DNA of 64,000 bases, from assembly GCA_016703965.1 (NCBI GenBank), contig JADJBB010000002.1, forward strand, positions 310,001 through 374,000, written 5' to 3'. The DNA comes from Acidobacteriota bacterium (GTDB lineage Bacteria > Acidobacteriota > Blastocatellia > Pyrinomonadales > Pyrinomonadaceae). Positions 49,202-58,118 of this stretch are shown here, one piece after another. The translations under genes were made by a program, and so were the position numbers. The number at the start of each line of letters is the position of its first letter. The first letter of the stretch is position 1. Under the pieces are notes generated by a model, which saw nothing but the letters and a program-made list of their open reading frames with translations, had not been told where the DNA came from and ran no database searches.

Positions 49202-50260
49202 TTACATTTTCTTGATCCCGATACTGCCGTTATTTGTGGTTAGTTTGAGTGTCGCGTCACCGGAACCGGCTTTGCCGCGGATGCTCTTGATCGGGCCCGG
49301 GCTGATGTTTTCCGTGGCAATATCTACGGGTATCTCAGTCGAGAAATTACCAAATCCGTAGGTAGCCCACATCTGAAACGAAGATCTCGCCGGTATCGTC
49401 AATCTGATCGAGCCCTTTGAAGTACGCAGGTTGTAGGAACCTCCGCTGAGTATCTCGCCGGTGTAAGCCACCGAGCCTGTCACTGAATCGACGGTCATCT
49501 GTCGATATTCAAGCGACTGGAGGGCAATTGCCCCGCTGTTCGTGTTTGCCTTGAACGCATCGCCGATCTCGCTTGGCCCCGCTTCGAATACGAGAATATT
49601 GCCCGTTGTCGTGCTGAGATTCATCGCTCCTTGCGAGCTTTCAACGGTTATGTCACCTTGTCCCGCGCTAGCCGAGACGCCGCTTGAAATGTTTCGCAAT
49701 GAAATGTTCCCGCCAATACTGCTCACGTCCACTTTCTTTACGGTGTCAATAGTGGTCGTGATCTCGCGTCCCTTGATCGTGATCGTCGAATTCACGGGAG
49801 CGTCGATCTCTATCTCACTACCGGAAATGCACTCGCTGGATGGGCCGAACTTGCTTTTTGAGTCTTCACCGACGAGTTTGATCCAAACCGGTTGGCCCGT
49901 CTTAGAACTTTTCTGGAGCGTCCGAAAATTGAATTTATTGCCCTCGCCGACAAAAACCCGGACCTCGCTGCGATTCCAGCCATTAACCCTGACAGTTCCC
50001 TCGAGAATGCAACCAAGAAGCAGGTTCACTCCACTGTCAACGGCAATTGACCTTTCGTAGCTATCCTGCGGCCCGTGAGCAGGCACGGGATAACGCGGCG
50101 GCACTGAAAGCCGGGCTTCCGGCGAAGGCGGGCTGATCTTAACATCGGGTTTTGCAGGCGGTTCGATTCGAACCGTTTGGGTAGCGGCGACGATAGGACT
50201 CAGCGTGAGTAATATCGCCGCTGCCGCACCGAGGATGGGGTTTTCAATGAGCTTGTTCAT
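49202..50260 (-). CDS. Exported DUF4097-type beta-helix protein
   Basis: 352 residues. Signal peptide (10-26), a Pro-rich segment (30-65), then a right-handed beta-helix-like region of DUF4097 type with repeated short strands (ITIKGREITTTIDTVKKVDVSSIGGNISL, split by turns such as SSQGAMNLSTTTGNI). Periplasmic or surface location inferred. It is the third gene of an operon after an ECF sigma factor and its zf-HC2 anti-sigma, and may be a target or effector of that system. DUF4097 proteins have no defined reaction. Confidence 0.8.
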   Translation of the reverse strand: MNKLIENPILGAAAAILLTLSPIVAATQTVRIEPPAKPDVKISPPSPEARLSVPPRYPVPAHGPQDSYERSIAVDSGVNLLLGCILEGTVRVNGWNRSEVRVFVGEGNKFNFRTLQKSSKTGQPVWIKLVGEDSKSKFGPSSECISGSEIEIDAPVNSTITIKGREITTTIDTVKKVDVSSIGGNISLRNISSGVSASAGQGDITVESSQGAMNLSTTTGNILVFEAGPSEIGDAFKANTNSGAIALQSLEYRQMTVDSVTGSVAYTGEILSGGSYNLRTSKGSIRLTIPARSSFQMWATYGFGNFSTEIPVDIATENISPGPIKSIRGKAGSGDATLKLTTNNGSIGIKKM

Positions 50261-50281
50261 CAGATCCGGTTTCGTGTCGCC

Positions 50282-51151
50282 CTATTTAAGGCTCGCAACC
50301 AACTCCTCTTTCTGCGCGACCGAATTCAGAAGGTCGATCTTGTTCTGGTATGACGAATACAGGATCTGCTTGGCGGTCTCGTTCTTAGGATTTCGCATTA
50401 CCTCAGTTCTCATCTTTGCAATGGTGTCATTTACCACCGCCATATCGCGTTCGTATGCAATCCTTTCGGAAGGGCGAAGAACACCGTCCTTTGTCTCATC
50501 GACCGTTTTTCCGAGCGTCGAAATGGTCTTCACGTAGCTCTCTTCGCCCGGCATGTAGCCGTTCAACGAGACCGGATTTCGGTCGGCCTCGGCAACTGCG
50601 GGACGCCTAACCTCAGGGCGATAGATCGCACGCTCAGGTTTGAATGCCGTGCTGTCCGATTCCGGCGCCGCAACTGCCGTCGGAGTCGATTCCGGAGCGG
50701 AAGTCTTATCAACCACCGGAGCCGCGTCTGTCTGTTTCATCACGGGACGGTTTGTGACTGTGGCCACCGTAACATCCGTGCGAGCCTTATTGATCCACAA
50801 AATTCCAACCACGCCAAAAACCAACAGCAAACTCGCCGCTGCCACCATCGAGGGATTCGCCAGCGAAATGCGTAAGAACGCCCATGCCTTTTCCCAAAAA
50901 GGCTGGTTTTGCTTCTCGACCTTGATCGAGTCGTTGATCTTGTTCCAGAGACGCTGTGTCGGGACGAGCGTGTCCATTTCGCGGGCCAGTACGGGAAATA
51001 CAAAGGCGGATTCTTCTTCAGCTTCGGCGAGCATCAAGGCACAACTATCGCAGGTCGCGATGTGTGCAGAGACGCGAGCCGTTTCGTCGTGCGACAGTTC
51101 ACTGTCGAGAAACGCCTGAATGATCCCTATGTCTAAACAAACTTCCTTCAT
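50282..51151 (-). CDS. Zinc-finger anti-sigma factor (zf-HC2)
   Basis: 289 residues. The N-terminal ZAS domain has His30, Cys34 and Cys37 in the pattern HIATCDSC, preceded by LDSELS. A transmembrane helix follows at about 100-120 (MVAAASLLLVFGVVGILWI), then an extracytoplasmic Ala/Pro/Ser-rich part and a helical end. It should hold the ECF sigma factor at the membrane until a signal arrives. The start overlaps the sigma stop as ATGA, the typical cognate pair. Confidence 0.88.
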   Translation of the reverse strand: MKEVCLDIGIIQAFLDSELSHDETARVSAHIATCDSCALMLAEAEEESAFVFPVLAREMDTLVPTQRLWNKINDSIKVEKQNQPFWEKAWAFLRISLANPSMVAAASLLLVFGVVGILWINKARTDVTVATVTNRPVMKQTDAAPVVDKTSAPESTPTAVAAPESDSTAFKPERAIYRPEVRRPAVAEADRNPVSLNGYMPGEESYVKTISTLGKTVDETKDGVLRPSERIAYERDMAVVNDTIAKMRTEVMRNPKNETAKQILYSSYQNKIDLLNSVAQKEELVASLK

Positions 51152-51735
51152 ATCGTATCCTTCCCGATCTTCCCGTAAAACCGAGTAAATTCTTGCCTAG
51201 CCCGAGCGACAAAAGTGCCGATGCTCGTTTCGTTCAGCTCAAGGCTGGCGGCTATCTCTTTATAAGAGAGGCCTTGCTGCTTCAGTATCAGGCAGCTCCT
51301 GAGCGGCTCTTTTATCTTGTTCAGAGCCCTGTAGATCTCGTTGACACCGGAATATTCCTCATAGTCGATCTCTATCGACTGAACCGCTGTCTCCACTGTT
51401 TCTTTGACGTAATTTTCGTCCCGCGTGTTCGCCCTAACATTGCCTCGAACAGTGTTCTTGGCAAGATTTATCGCGACCCTTATGAGCCACGGGCGGAGCA
51501 TTTCACTGTCTGTGATGGAATCCTGATGCTTGTAGAGGCGGAGGAAAGTTTCCTGGGTGATGTCCTCGGCGAGAGCCGCGTCCTGCACGACGGATCGTGC
51601 TGCCCGGAAGACAGTTCGGTGATGGAGCGCAAATGCCTCCTCAAACTCGATCATGTCTCTAGCTGCGGCCGTCGCTGTTGTTTCGGACATTATGTCCACA
51701 AGAATGTTCGTACTCTCGTTCATTTTCAGCATCAT
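51148..51735 (-). CDS. ECF-type RNA polymerase sigma factor
   Basis: 195 residues from the ATG at 51735 (GAAGAG upstream; a GTG at 51762 is an alternative). Region 2: HRTVFRAARSVVQDAALAEDITQETFLRLYKH and WLIRVAINLAKN; region 4: LKQQGLSYKEIAASLELNE with the helix-turn-helix. The linker is short, as in group 4 sigma factors. It is coupled to the anti-sigma gene and probably directs transcription of its own operon with the DUF4097 gene. Confidence 0.88.
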   Translation of the reverse strand: MMLKMNESTNILVDIMSETTATAAARDMIEFEEAFALHHRTVFRAARSVVQDAALAEDITQETFLRLYKHQDSITDSEMLRPWLIRVAINLAKNTVRGNVRANTRDENYVKETVETAVQSIEIDYEEYSGVNEIYRALNKIKEPLRSCLILKQQGLSYKEIAASLELNETSIGTFVARARQEFTRFYGKIGKDTI

Positions 51736-51795
51736 AAAATGCTCTTCACGACCTAGATACACCGCAAAACGCTTACTTGTGACAAGAATTTTCGC

Positions 51796-53229
51796 TTAAA
51801 AGCCAATTATTTTCAATCTTTGAAGCAGTTCCGCCGATATTCCACGCGTCCCATTAGCCGTGACGAGGACAAAGTGGCTGTCGTCGGATCCACTGAGCAT
51901 ACGTTCGAGATCGGGCCTAGGTTCTGCGGAAGTTTCTGCTTTGATAAGGAGCGGCACCGTGAGTGAGAGGCGTTTTAGCGATTCGTGCAGGTGAGCACGG
52001 CCGCTGCCAAGTTCGCCGGTGTCATCACCGATGATGAGCCGCGTGTCGGCATTCTCATTTATGAACCTCGCGAGAAGCGACGCGACGAGGCTGGCGCCAG
52101 CTTCGAATCGACCCGAAAGAACCACGGGCTTGCCGGCTTGCTCTGCCGCAATTTTGTCGCGAATAGGTGCTTGGTCGCTGTCATCCGGGATTTCGGGATC
52201 GAAGATCAGAGTTACCCGCTTTTCGTCTTCGGCGGCGAATTCGCGAACAGTCAGCTGGCGTGTTCGGGCCGTGGCCTTCCAGTCGATGCGGCGAAGATCG
52301 TCGTGCGGTTGGTAGCCTCGAAGCGAGAGCAGGTCCTGGCCGCTGCCGCGTTTATTTGAAACACGGCGTCCAAGATCGAGGGGAACATTATCGATCTCGG
52401 GCGAAACGTCCGTGATCCTTGGAAAGACGATCAGCTCGGCCTCGCGTGCCGGTAACCGACGACGATGGCGGAAAAAGCCAAATGGGAACTTGGTCGAAAG
52501 TTCGAAATCTTTGATCGAAAGCCGGCCGCGGTTCGGAAAAATATGCTCGGTTTTTGCCTCGACAGATTCGCGGGCCGCCACATAAACGAAATGATTCAGC
52601 GTTCGGCGGACGACCGGTGCCTGACTGAGCCGTTTAGCGATCCATTTCGGAAAGATCGCATCGATGTGGTCGGCGGCAACCGAGCGCTCGCGTTCGCGGC
52701 CGCGAACCTCGACGACGACCGAGAACGCCGGCAGCAGGCGCTTGCGGTTATTCATGCTCACGAGGATCGGGGTCGGCTCACCCGCGAAGATCGTCTCGGG
52801 AAAACGCATCGTCACGTCCAGTCTTTTCAAACAAAGGCTGCCCGCAAAAAATCCCACCACCATCGCGGCAAGCAAAAACGCGAGCACCAAGAAGAGCAGA
52901 TTATTTCCCGTGTTCCAAGCCGAGAATCCGACGATCAGGATCAGAACCAAAACAACGGCTCCGCCTGTCGTAAACTCGAACGGCAGATTCATCTGCGAGG
53001 CTTCGCGCCCCGCGTTTCGAGCAAGCGGCGGCACGATAAAAACAAGGATCAGCAAAACGAAAACCAGCGACGCTGAAGCGGCGATCGCGGCAAGCCGCAC
53101 ATCACCTAGCTGATGTGCATAGAGCGTCAGACCCGACAATCCAAGGCCGCCGAAAACCACAATAATGCCCAGAATTGCATTTCGCAGATCACGTAAGCTG
53201 AAGAGTTGGCTGGCTAGTTTGAGATTCAT
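51796..53229 (-). CDS. DUF58 membrane protein
   Basis: 477 residues from the ATG at 53229. Two pairs of hydrophobic helices (about 18-65 and 90-140) precede the DUF58 domain with RGYQPHDDLRRIDWKATART. The C-terminal part is vWA-like (LIFDPEIPDDSD, LASLLARFINE). DUF58 proteins act with MoxR AAA ATPases, encoded here just upstream. An in-frame start at 53259 would translate the inverted repeat and is rejected; the repeat stands directly against the chosen ATG. Confidence 0.87.
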   Translation of the reverse strand: MNLKLASQLFSLRDLRNAILGIIVVFGGLGLSGLTLYAHQLGDVRLAAIAASASLVFVLLILVFIVPPLARNAGREASQMNLPFEFTTGGAVVLVLILIVGFSAWNTGNNLLFLVLAFLLAAMVVGFFAGSLCLKRLDVTMRFPETIFAGEPTPILVSMNNRKRLLPAFSVVVEVRGRERERSVAADHIDAIFPKWIAKRLSQAPVVRRTLNHFVYVAARESVEAKTEHIFPNRGRLSIKDFELSTKFPFGFFRHRRRLPAREAELIVFPRITDVSPEIDNVPLDLGRRVSNKRGSGQDLLSLRGYQPHDDLRRIDWKATARTRQLTVREFAAEDEKRVTLIFDPEIPDDSDQAPIRDKIAAEQAGKPVVLSGRFEAGASLVASLLARFINENADTRLIIGDDTGELGSGRAHLHESLKRLSLTVPLLIKAETSAEPRPDLERMLSGSDDSHFVLVTANGTRGISAELLQRLKIIGF

Positions 53230-53348
53230 TGACTGGAGTGCAAGCACCCCTGCTTGCACGTGCTGAATTAGAAATCGTTAAACTAACCGGTTAAGACGCC
53301 GCCATCGAAGCTCGGCGACTGGCAAGCGGGACGCTTGCGCTCCAGTCA
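53230..53348. repeat. TGACTGGAG-family inverted repeat, copy 3, between moxR and DUF58
   Basis: Arms 53230-53258 and 53320-53348, each ending in TGACTGGAG read outward. The right end supplies the TGA stop of the MoxR gene (53348-53346) and the left end abuts the DUF58 ATG. The centre is about 60 bp without a gene. Confidence 0.88.
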
Positions 53349-54344
53349 GATCGGCACGCTTACCTTTTGCAATATTTCCTGCAGGATCGCCTCCGCTTCA
53401 CGGGTTCGGCTGCGGACGGTGTTTATACGCGAATTTACTATTACGCGGTGAGCGAAGCAGGGAACTACAAGCCGTTTGATGTCATCGGCGATACAGTAAT
53501 CGCGACCCTCGATAACGGCGAGGGCCTGAGCTGAGCGGAAAAGGGCGAGCGTGCCGCGCGGGCTGACGCCGAGTTCCAGCGATTCCGCCTTTCGCGTGTG
53601 ATCGACGATCTGCAATAAATAATCGATCAGAGCATCGTCAAACCGGACGCGGCCGACTAGTTCCTGAAGTTTCAGAAGCTCGTCACGTGACATTACCGAT
53701 TCGATGACGTTCAGCGGATCGCGGCCCTCGCGGTCGCGAAGCAGCTGCCGCTCGTCCGCAATGCTCGGATAACCGATGTGCAGCCGCAGCATAAAGCGGT
53801 CGAGCTGCGATTCAGGCAGCGGATAGGTGCCGTGATGTTCGGACGGGTTTTGCGTTGCAATTACGATGAACGGAGCCGGAAGACGCCGCGTGAATCCCTC
53901 GACCGTGACCTGTTCCTCCGCCATCGCTTCGAGCAAAGCGGATTGGGTTTTAGGCGTCGCGCGGTTTATCTCGTCCGCGAGGACGATGTTTGAAAAAATC
54001 GGCCCGGGCTTCCAGTCAAATTCGCCGCTCCGTTGATTGAACATCGAAAGCCCGATGACATCCGACGGAAGCAGGTCCGACGTGAACTGAATTCGTTGAA
54101 ATGAAAGTTCGAGAGCCCGGGCGAGCGAATTAGCGAGCGTTGTTTTCCCGATCCCCGGAACGTCCTCGATCAGCAGATGGCCCTTGCCGAGCAGAGCGAT
54201 CAAAGCGAATTTCACGGTCTCGGATTTACCGCGAATGACATTCTCGATCGTCGCCTGGAGCCTGGCGACCTTAGCCGCCGGATCGAAATCGAGAGCAACG
54301 CCCTCACCCGCTTGTGTTATTTCTGTTACGATCCAATCTCTCAT
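53346..54344 (-). CDS. MoxR-family AAA ATPase
   Basis: 332 residues. Walker [17 protein letters not shown] (60-75), Walker [23 protein letters not shown], sensor [23 protein letters not shown]. MoxR ATPases act as chaperones in maturation of membrane or periplasmic complexes, together with DUF58/vWA proteins. The DUF58 gene follows directly, separated only by an inverted repeat. The last codons come immediately before that repeat. Confidence 0.93.
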   Translation of the reverse strand: MRDWIVTEITQAGEGVALDFDPAAKVARLQATIENVIRGKSETVKFALIALLGKGHLLIEDVPGIGKTTLANSLARALELSFQRIQFTSDLLPSDVIGLSMFNQRSGEFDWKPGPIFSNIVLADEINRATPKTQSALLEAMAEEQVTVEGFTRRLPAPFIVIATQNPSEHHGTYPLPESQLDRFMLRLHIGYPSIADERQLLRDREGRDPLNVIESVMSRDELLKLQELVGRVRFDDALIDYLLQIVDHTRKAESLELGVSPRGTLALFRSAQALAVIEGRDYCIADDIKRLVVPCFAHRVIVNSRINTVRSRTREAEAILQEILQKVSVPI

Positions 54345-54420
54345 TTAATGCGTCAGCGTCTTGGCTGTATAAACTATTCTACCCGATTAGAAACAACCAC
54401 CGCACCAAAAAGTTGCAAAA

Positions 54421-54519
54421 TGACTGGAGAGCAAGCGTCCGGCTTGCCACAGGCGGAGTTTTTGACCATTTGATCGTCCGAATTCAAGACAGGCAAGCGG
54501 GACGCTTGCTCTCCAGTCA
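54421..54519. repeat. TGACTGGAG-family inverted repeat, copy 4
   Basis: Arms 54421-54449 and 54492-54519. The right arm (GGCAAGCGGGACGCTTGCTC and on) is almost the same as the right arms of copies 1 and 3. It lies in the divergent spacer between the MoxR and pilin genes. Confidence 0.88.
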
Positions 54520-54605
54520 TTGAAATTCACACCAAAACAAATTAAACTTTTGAAACAAAAGGCAAACGTTTTCGTGTTGAAAGCGGTGAGGAAATAAAGA
54601 ATTCT

Positions 54606-55085
54606 ATGAAAAATCTAAGAGTCCGTCTTAAAGATCAACGCGGTTTTAACCTTATTGAGCTTATGATCGTTATCGCGATCATCGGCCTGCTCATCGGTGT
54701 CGGCAGCATCGCCTGGCAGGCTGTCATTCGCTCGGGAAATGAGACCACAGCGGCGCAGAGTGTCGAAAATCTCAGAAAGTTTCAAGCCCAATACGCATCG
54801 CGAAACAAAGGCAACTTCGCAACATTTGACGAATTGATCGCAAAGGTCAGTCTGGATGAGAAGTTCAAAGGAGAAAATCCAGTTGTAAACGGTTATGTGT
54901 TCAGAATGACCGTCGTTCCGTCATCCTCCAGTGTACCTTCTTCGTACTCGATCAATGCCGATCCGCAGGTCGCTGAGGGTATTTCGGCAACCGGAACCCG
55001 ACATTTCTACGTCGACTCGAATCTCAGCAGCATCAAGGGAACCGACGAAAATCGACCCGCAAAAGCTGACGACCCGAGCATCTAA
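54606..55085 (+). CDS. Type IV pilin-like protein
   Basis: 159 residues. Prepilin leader of 13 residues ending RG, cleaved before Phe14; then FNLIELMIVIAIIGLLIGVG with the conserved Glu18 (position 5 of the mature protein). The globular domain is small, and no Cys pair is present. It may be a major pilin or a minor pseudopilin; no assembly genes are in the window. The next gene is tRNA-Val. Confidence 0.87.
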   Translation: MKNLRVRLKDQRGFNLIELMIVIAIIGLLIGVGSIAWQAVIRSGNETTAAQSVENLRKFQAQYASRNKGNFATFDELIAKVSLDEKFKGENPVVNGYVFRMTVVPSSSSVPSSYSINADPQVAEGISATGTRHFYVDSNLSSIKGTDENRPAKADDPSI

Positions 55086-55098
55086 ATAAATATCAAAA

Positions 55099-55173
55099 GC
55101 CGTCTTAGCTCAGTGGTAGAGCACTCGCTTCACACGCGATAGGTCACAAGTTCAAATCTTGTAGACGGCACCA
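55099..55173 (+). tRNA. tRNA-Val (anticodon CAC), CCA encoded
   Basis: Acceptor GCCGTCT pairs with AGACGGC, followed by ACCA. D-arm GCTC...GAGC, anticodon stem with loop TTCACAC (anticodon CAC, reading GUG), T-arm ACAAG/TTCAAAT/CTTGT. The outer anticodon-stem pair is a C-T mismatch. The 3' CCA is in the gene. Confidence 0.95.
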
Positions 55174-55187
55174 TTTTCTGGATAAGG

Positions 55188-55216
55188 ACGGACATTTCGC
55201 GATGTCCGTTTTTTTT
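55188..55216 (+). terminator. Terminator after tRNA-Val
   Basis: ACGGACAT and ATGTCCGT form an 8-bp stem with a TTCGCG loop, followed by a T8 run (55209-55216). A textbook intrinsic terminator. Confidence 0.95.
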
Positions 55217-55411
55217 GTCTGGGGCGAAATGGCCTTTCGTGCAACTCATCTTTGTCGCGAGTAGTCTTATCTGTGACAGCAAACAGCCTTTCGGTTCACT
55301 CTTCCGTTGCTAATCAGCTTCGCCGCTTTCCCCGTTTTGCTCGAACTTCCGTTAGAATAGCAGGCAATGCATGGCTGCAATGTTTAATAGAATATGAAAG
55401 GGAAAGGAATT

Positions 55412-55990
55412 ATGAGTATGAAAAAAATACTAACGATATGTTTTTGCCTCGGCCTGATATGTGCGATACAGACCGCTGCTTCGGCTCAGTCCAAGTTTAA
55501 GTTGCTGGCGACAAATAAAACGTCGACCATGGAAAAAGAGTTGAATCAGGCGGCGGAGATCGGCTTTCGATTCGAGGGATTTAACGGCGGCGAAACGATG
55601 TTCGGCGGGAAGGAGACGGTGGCGATACTTTCGTCAACCGGCGACGCGAAACCTAAGTTCAAATACAAGCTGCTCGCCACCAACAAGACCTCGACGATGC
55701 AGAAGGAACTGCAGGAATATGGGAACATGGGCTATGAGTACAAAGGGCAAGCCGTATTCGAAACGACCTTTGGCGGAAAAGAGGTGGTAACGATCCTCGA
55801 AAAGGATCTGTCGGTCACCGAAAATCCGAAGTACGAATACATACTTTTTGCGACCAACAAAACGTCGACGATGGAAAAAGAGTTAAACACGATCACCGAC
55901 CCGACCCAGAAATTCGTTGGCGTGACCGTCGCCGAAACCGCGTTTGGGGGGAAAGAGGTTGTTGTGATTACTAGGAAGCGGGTGAAATAG
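55412..55990 (+). CDS. Secreted protein of three KLLATNKTSTM repeats
   Basis: 192 residues from the ATG at 55412 (AAAGGAATT upstream; an earlier ATG at 55394 is possible). Signal peptide 1-26 (AASAQ). The mature protein is three copies of a unit of about 55 residues (29-73, 84-129, 141-186), each with (K/E)Y(K/I)LLATNKTSTMxKEL, a helix, then ETxFGGKEVVxI. The layout recalls DUF4177-type small alpha/beta domains, but with a distinct signature. Function unknown; internal gene duplication is plain. Confidence 0.7.
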   Translation: MSMKKILTICFCLGLICAIQTAASAQSKFKLLATNKTSTMEKELNQAAEIGFRFEGFNGGETMFGGKETVAILSSTGDAKPKFKYKLLATNKTSTMQKELQEYGNMGYEYKGQAVFETTFGGKEVVTILEKDLSVTENPKYEYILFATNKTSTMEKELNTITDPTQKFVGVTVAETAFGGKEVVVITRKRVK

Positions 55991-56024
55991 ATCGAAATCG
56001 ATCTCGGGTTTAGTGCCAGTCGGA

Positions 56025-56120
56025 AATAGAACACAGATTTAACAGATCAGGACAGATTTACACGGATATGAATTTTTGATCTGTGTGAATCCGGAAAATC
56101 CGTTTTATCCGTGTTCTATT
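56025..56120. repeat. CACAGAT/CGGAT-word inverted repeat
   Basis: AATAGAACAC (56025-56034) pairs with GTGTTCTATT (56111-56120); inward, ACAGATT and CACGGAT words pair imperfectly. The word family is the same as the inner arms of the compound element at 44921. Confidence 0.75.
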
Positions 56121-56236
56121 CTTTTCCACAACATGAAAGCTGTCGCTTTCTAGAAATGTCCGCTCCGCTGGAGCTGAAAGCCCACCTTGTCTGCTAAACT
56201 TATCGAAAAGTTTCTGACAATCAGGAGAAAACTCAC

Positions 56237-57877
56237 GTGATAATGCGACGACTATTTGTTCTTTTCATGCTTGCCATCGTGCCTGCGGTTGTCTTTTCTC
56301 AGGTTCCTGCCGATCTCAAGTCGAAGGCTGAGGCAACGAATTACGAAGAAACCAGTACTTATGTCGATGTGCAGGCGTTCATTGGGGAGCTGCAAAAACG
56401 CAGTAGGCTGGTGAGCGTTTCCGATTTTGGCACGTCGTTCGAGGGGCGAAAGCTGCCGCTGATGGTGCTTTCGGATCCGCCGGTTGCGACGGTCGCACAG
56501 GCAAAGGCGGCAGGGAAGCCGATAATCTTTATTTTCGCGAACATCCACGCCGGCGAGGTCGAGGGGAAAGAGGCGGTTCAGGCTGTCGCTCGTCGCCTGC
56601 TTTTCGGCGACCTGAAACCGATGCTCTCGAAGCTGACGATCCTGCTCGCTCCGATCTACAATGCCGACGGTAACGAAAAATTCAGCCTCAACAACCGCAC
56701 GGCTCAATACGGCCCGGTCGCCGGAGTCGGTGTTCGTGAGAATTCGCAGAATCTTGATCTCAACCGCGATTACATAAAGCTCGAATCACCTGAGGCAAAG
56801 GCTCTCGTTGCCCTTTACACGGCCTGGGATCCGGTCTTGAGCGTTGATCTGCACACGACGAACGGTTCGTATCACGCGTATCATTTGACGTATTCGCAGC
56901 CGCTCAATCCGAACACCGATCAGCGAATTCTCGATTATCAACGAGACAAAATGATGCCAACGATCGCCGCCGCATTGCTGAAAGACCATAAATTCCGCAG
57001 CTATTATTACGGCAACTTCAAGGGCTTTTCGAACAAGCCGAAGGAAGGCGAAAAGGCTGTGTGGGAAGCGTTTACACATCAGCCTCGCATCGGACAGAAT
57101 TACGCGGGTCTTCGCAACAGATTTACCATTCTTTCAGAAGCGTACAGCTATCTGCCGTTCAAACGGCGCGTTGAGGTGACCGAGAGCTTTGTGGAAGAGA
57201 TCCTGAACTTCAGCGTCGCCAACGGTGCCGCGATGAAGCAGATGGTTAGAACGATCGACGAAGACACCGTCAAAAAGCTGAAGAGCAGCGACCCTGGCGA
57301 AATGGGCGTTGCCTTTCAGCCGAAAGCTCTGCCGAAGCAGGTCGAGATCCTCGTCGGCGATGTCGAAAAGATCAAAAACCCGCGTAATGGCAAAGACATG
57401 ACCGCGATGCTCGAGGACAAGATCACACCGATGTTGATCGATGACATCGGAATGTTCGCCGCAACCCGCAGCGTCAAAGTGCCAAAAGCCTACGTTTTTG
57501 CTTACGACAAAGCGATCGTCGACAAATTGCTGCAGCACGGCATCAAGGTCGAGGAACTGACGAGCGGAACAAGCCTCGATGCCGAGACCTTTACCGTCGA
57601 AACGATGACCAAAGCCGCACGACCATTCCAGGGCCATCTTGAAGCAAAGGTAACCGGAAAATACAGCTCAGCAAAGACGGCATTTCCCTCTGGGACTGTT
57701 CTGGTCAGAACCGCGCAGCCGCTCGGCCGTCTCGTTTTCTATCTTCTCGAACCGGAAAGCGAAGACGGCCTAACGACGTGGAATTTCTTCGATACCAATT
57801 TGACCATCGGCAAAGCTCATCCCGTGAAGAAAGTGATACAGCTTGGCAATGTTCCAAGCCGCGTTCGAAGTATGTGA
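56237..57877 (+). CDS. Exported M14-family zinc carboxypeptidase-like protein
   Basis: 546 residues. GTG start at 56237 with AGGAG eleven bases upstream; ATG 56243 is an alternative. Signal peptide 1-21 (VFSQ). Zinc ligands His104 and Glu107 (NIHAGEVEG) and His206 (VDLHTTNG), substrate Arg177 (LDLNRD) and catalytic Glu301 (ILSEAYSY) are all present. A C-terminal extension of about 200 residues (from 330) is of unknown role. It probably trims peptides outside the cytoplasm. Specificity not predictable. Confidence 0.88.
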   Translation: MIMRRLFVLFMLAIVPAVVFSQVPADLKSKAEATNYEETSTYVDVQAFIGELQKRSRLVSVSDFGTSFEGRKLPLMVLSDPPVATVAQAKAAGKPIIFIFANIHAGEVEGKEAVQAVARRLLFGDLKPMLSKLTILLAPIYNADGNEKFSLNNRTAQYGPVAGVGVRENSQNLDLNRDYIKLESPEAKALVALYTAWDPVLSVDLHTTNGSYHAYHLTYSQPLNPNTDQRILDYQRDKMMPTIAAALLKDHKFRSYYYGNFKGFSNKPKEGEKAVWEAFTHQPRIGQNYAGLRNRFTILSEAYSYLPFKRRVEVTESFVEEILNFSVANGAAMKQMVRTIDEDTVKKLKSSDPGEMGVAFQPKALPKQVEILVGDVEKIKNPRNGKDMTAMLEDKITPMLIDDIGMFAATRSVKVPKAYVFAYDKAIVDKLLQHGIKVEELTSGTSLDAETFTVETMTKAARPFQGHLEAKVTGKYSSAKTAFPSGTVLVRTAQPLGRLVFYLLEPESEDGLTTWNFFDTNLTIGKAHPVKKVIQLGNVPSRVRSM

Positions 57878-58118
57878 AAATGATCGATCAGGTCGATCGG
57901 TGCCTTATTTTGTGAAGGGCCTCCGGTTATGGCTGGAGGTTTTTTGCGCTCTGAGTTGGGAACTAATACGCAGTTTGTGTGAGAAATCCCACGCAGATTC
58001 CTGTCCGATCTTCTTAATTATCGCGTTCAATAGAGCTAATGGCAGGCACGGCTTTTGCGTTTGAATATATGGACTGAATCGCATAGATCCCTCTGATCGG
58101 CACAGCCAAGGAGTTATT

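Noticed and set aside
57878..58118. Open frame of 73 residues between the M14 peptidase and the next gene
   Set aside because: It overlaps the peptidase end and has no ribosome site or family likeness; I see nothing else in this spacer.
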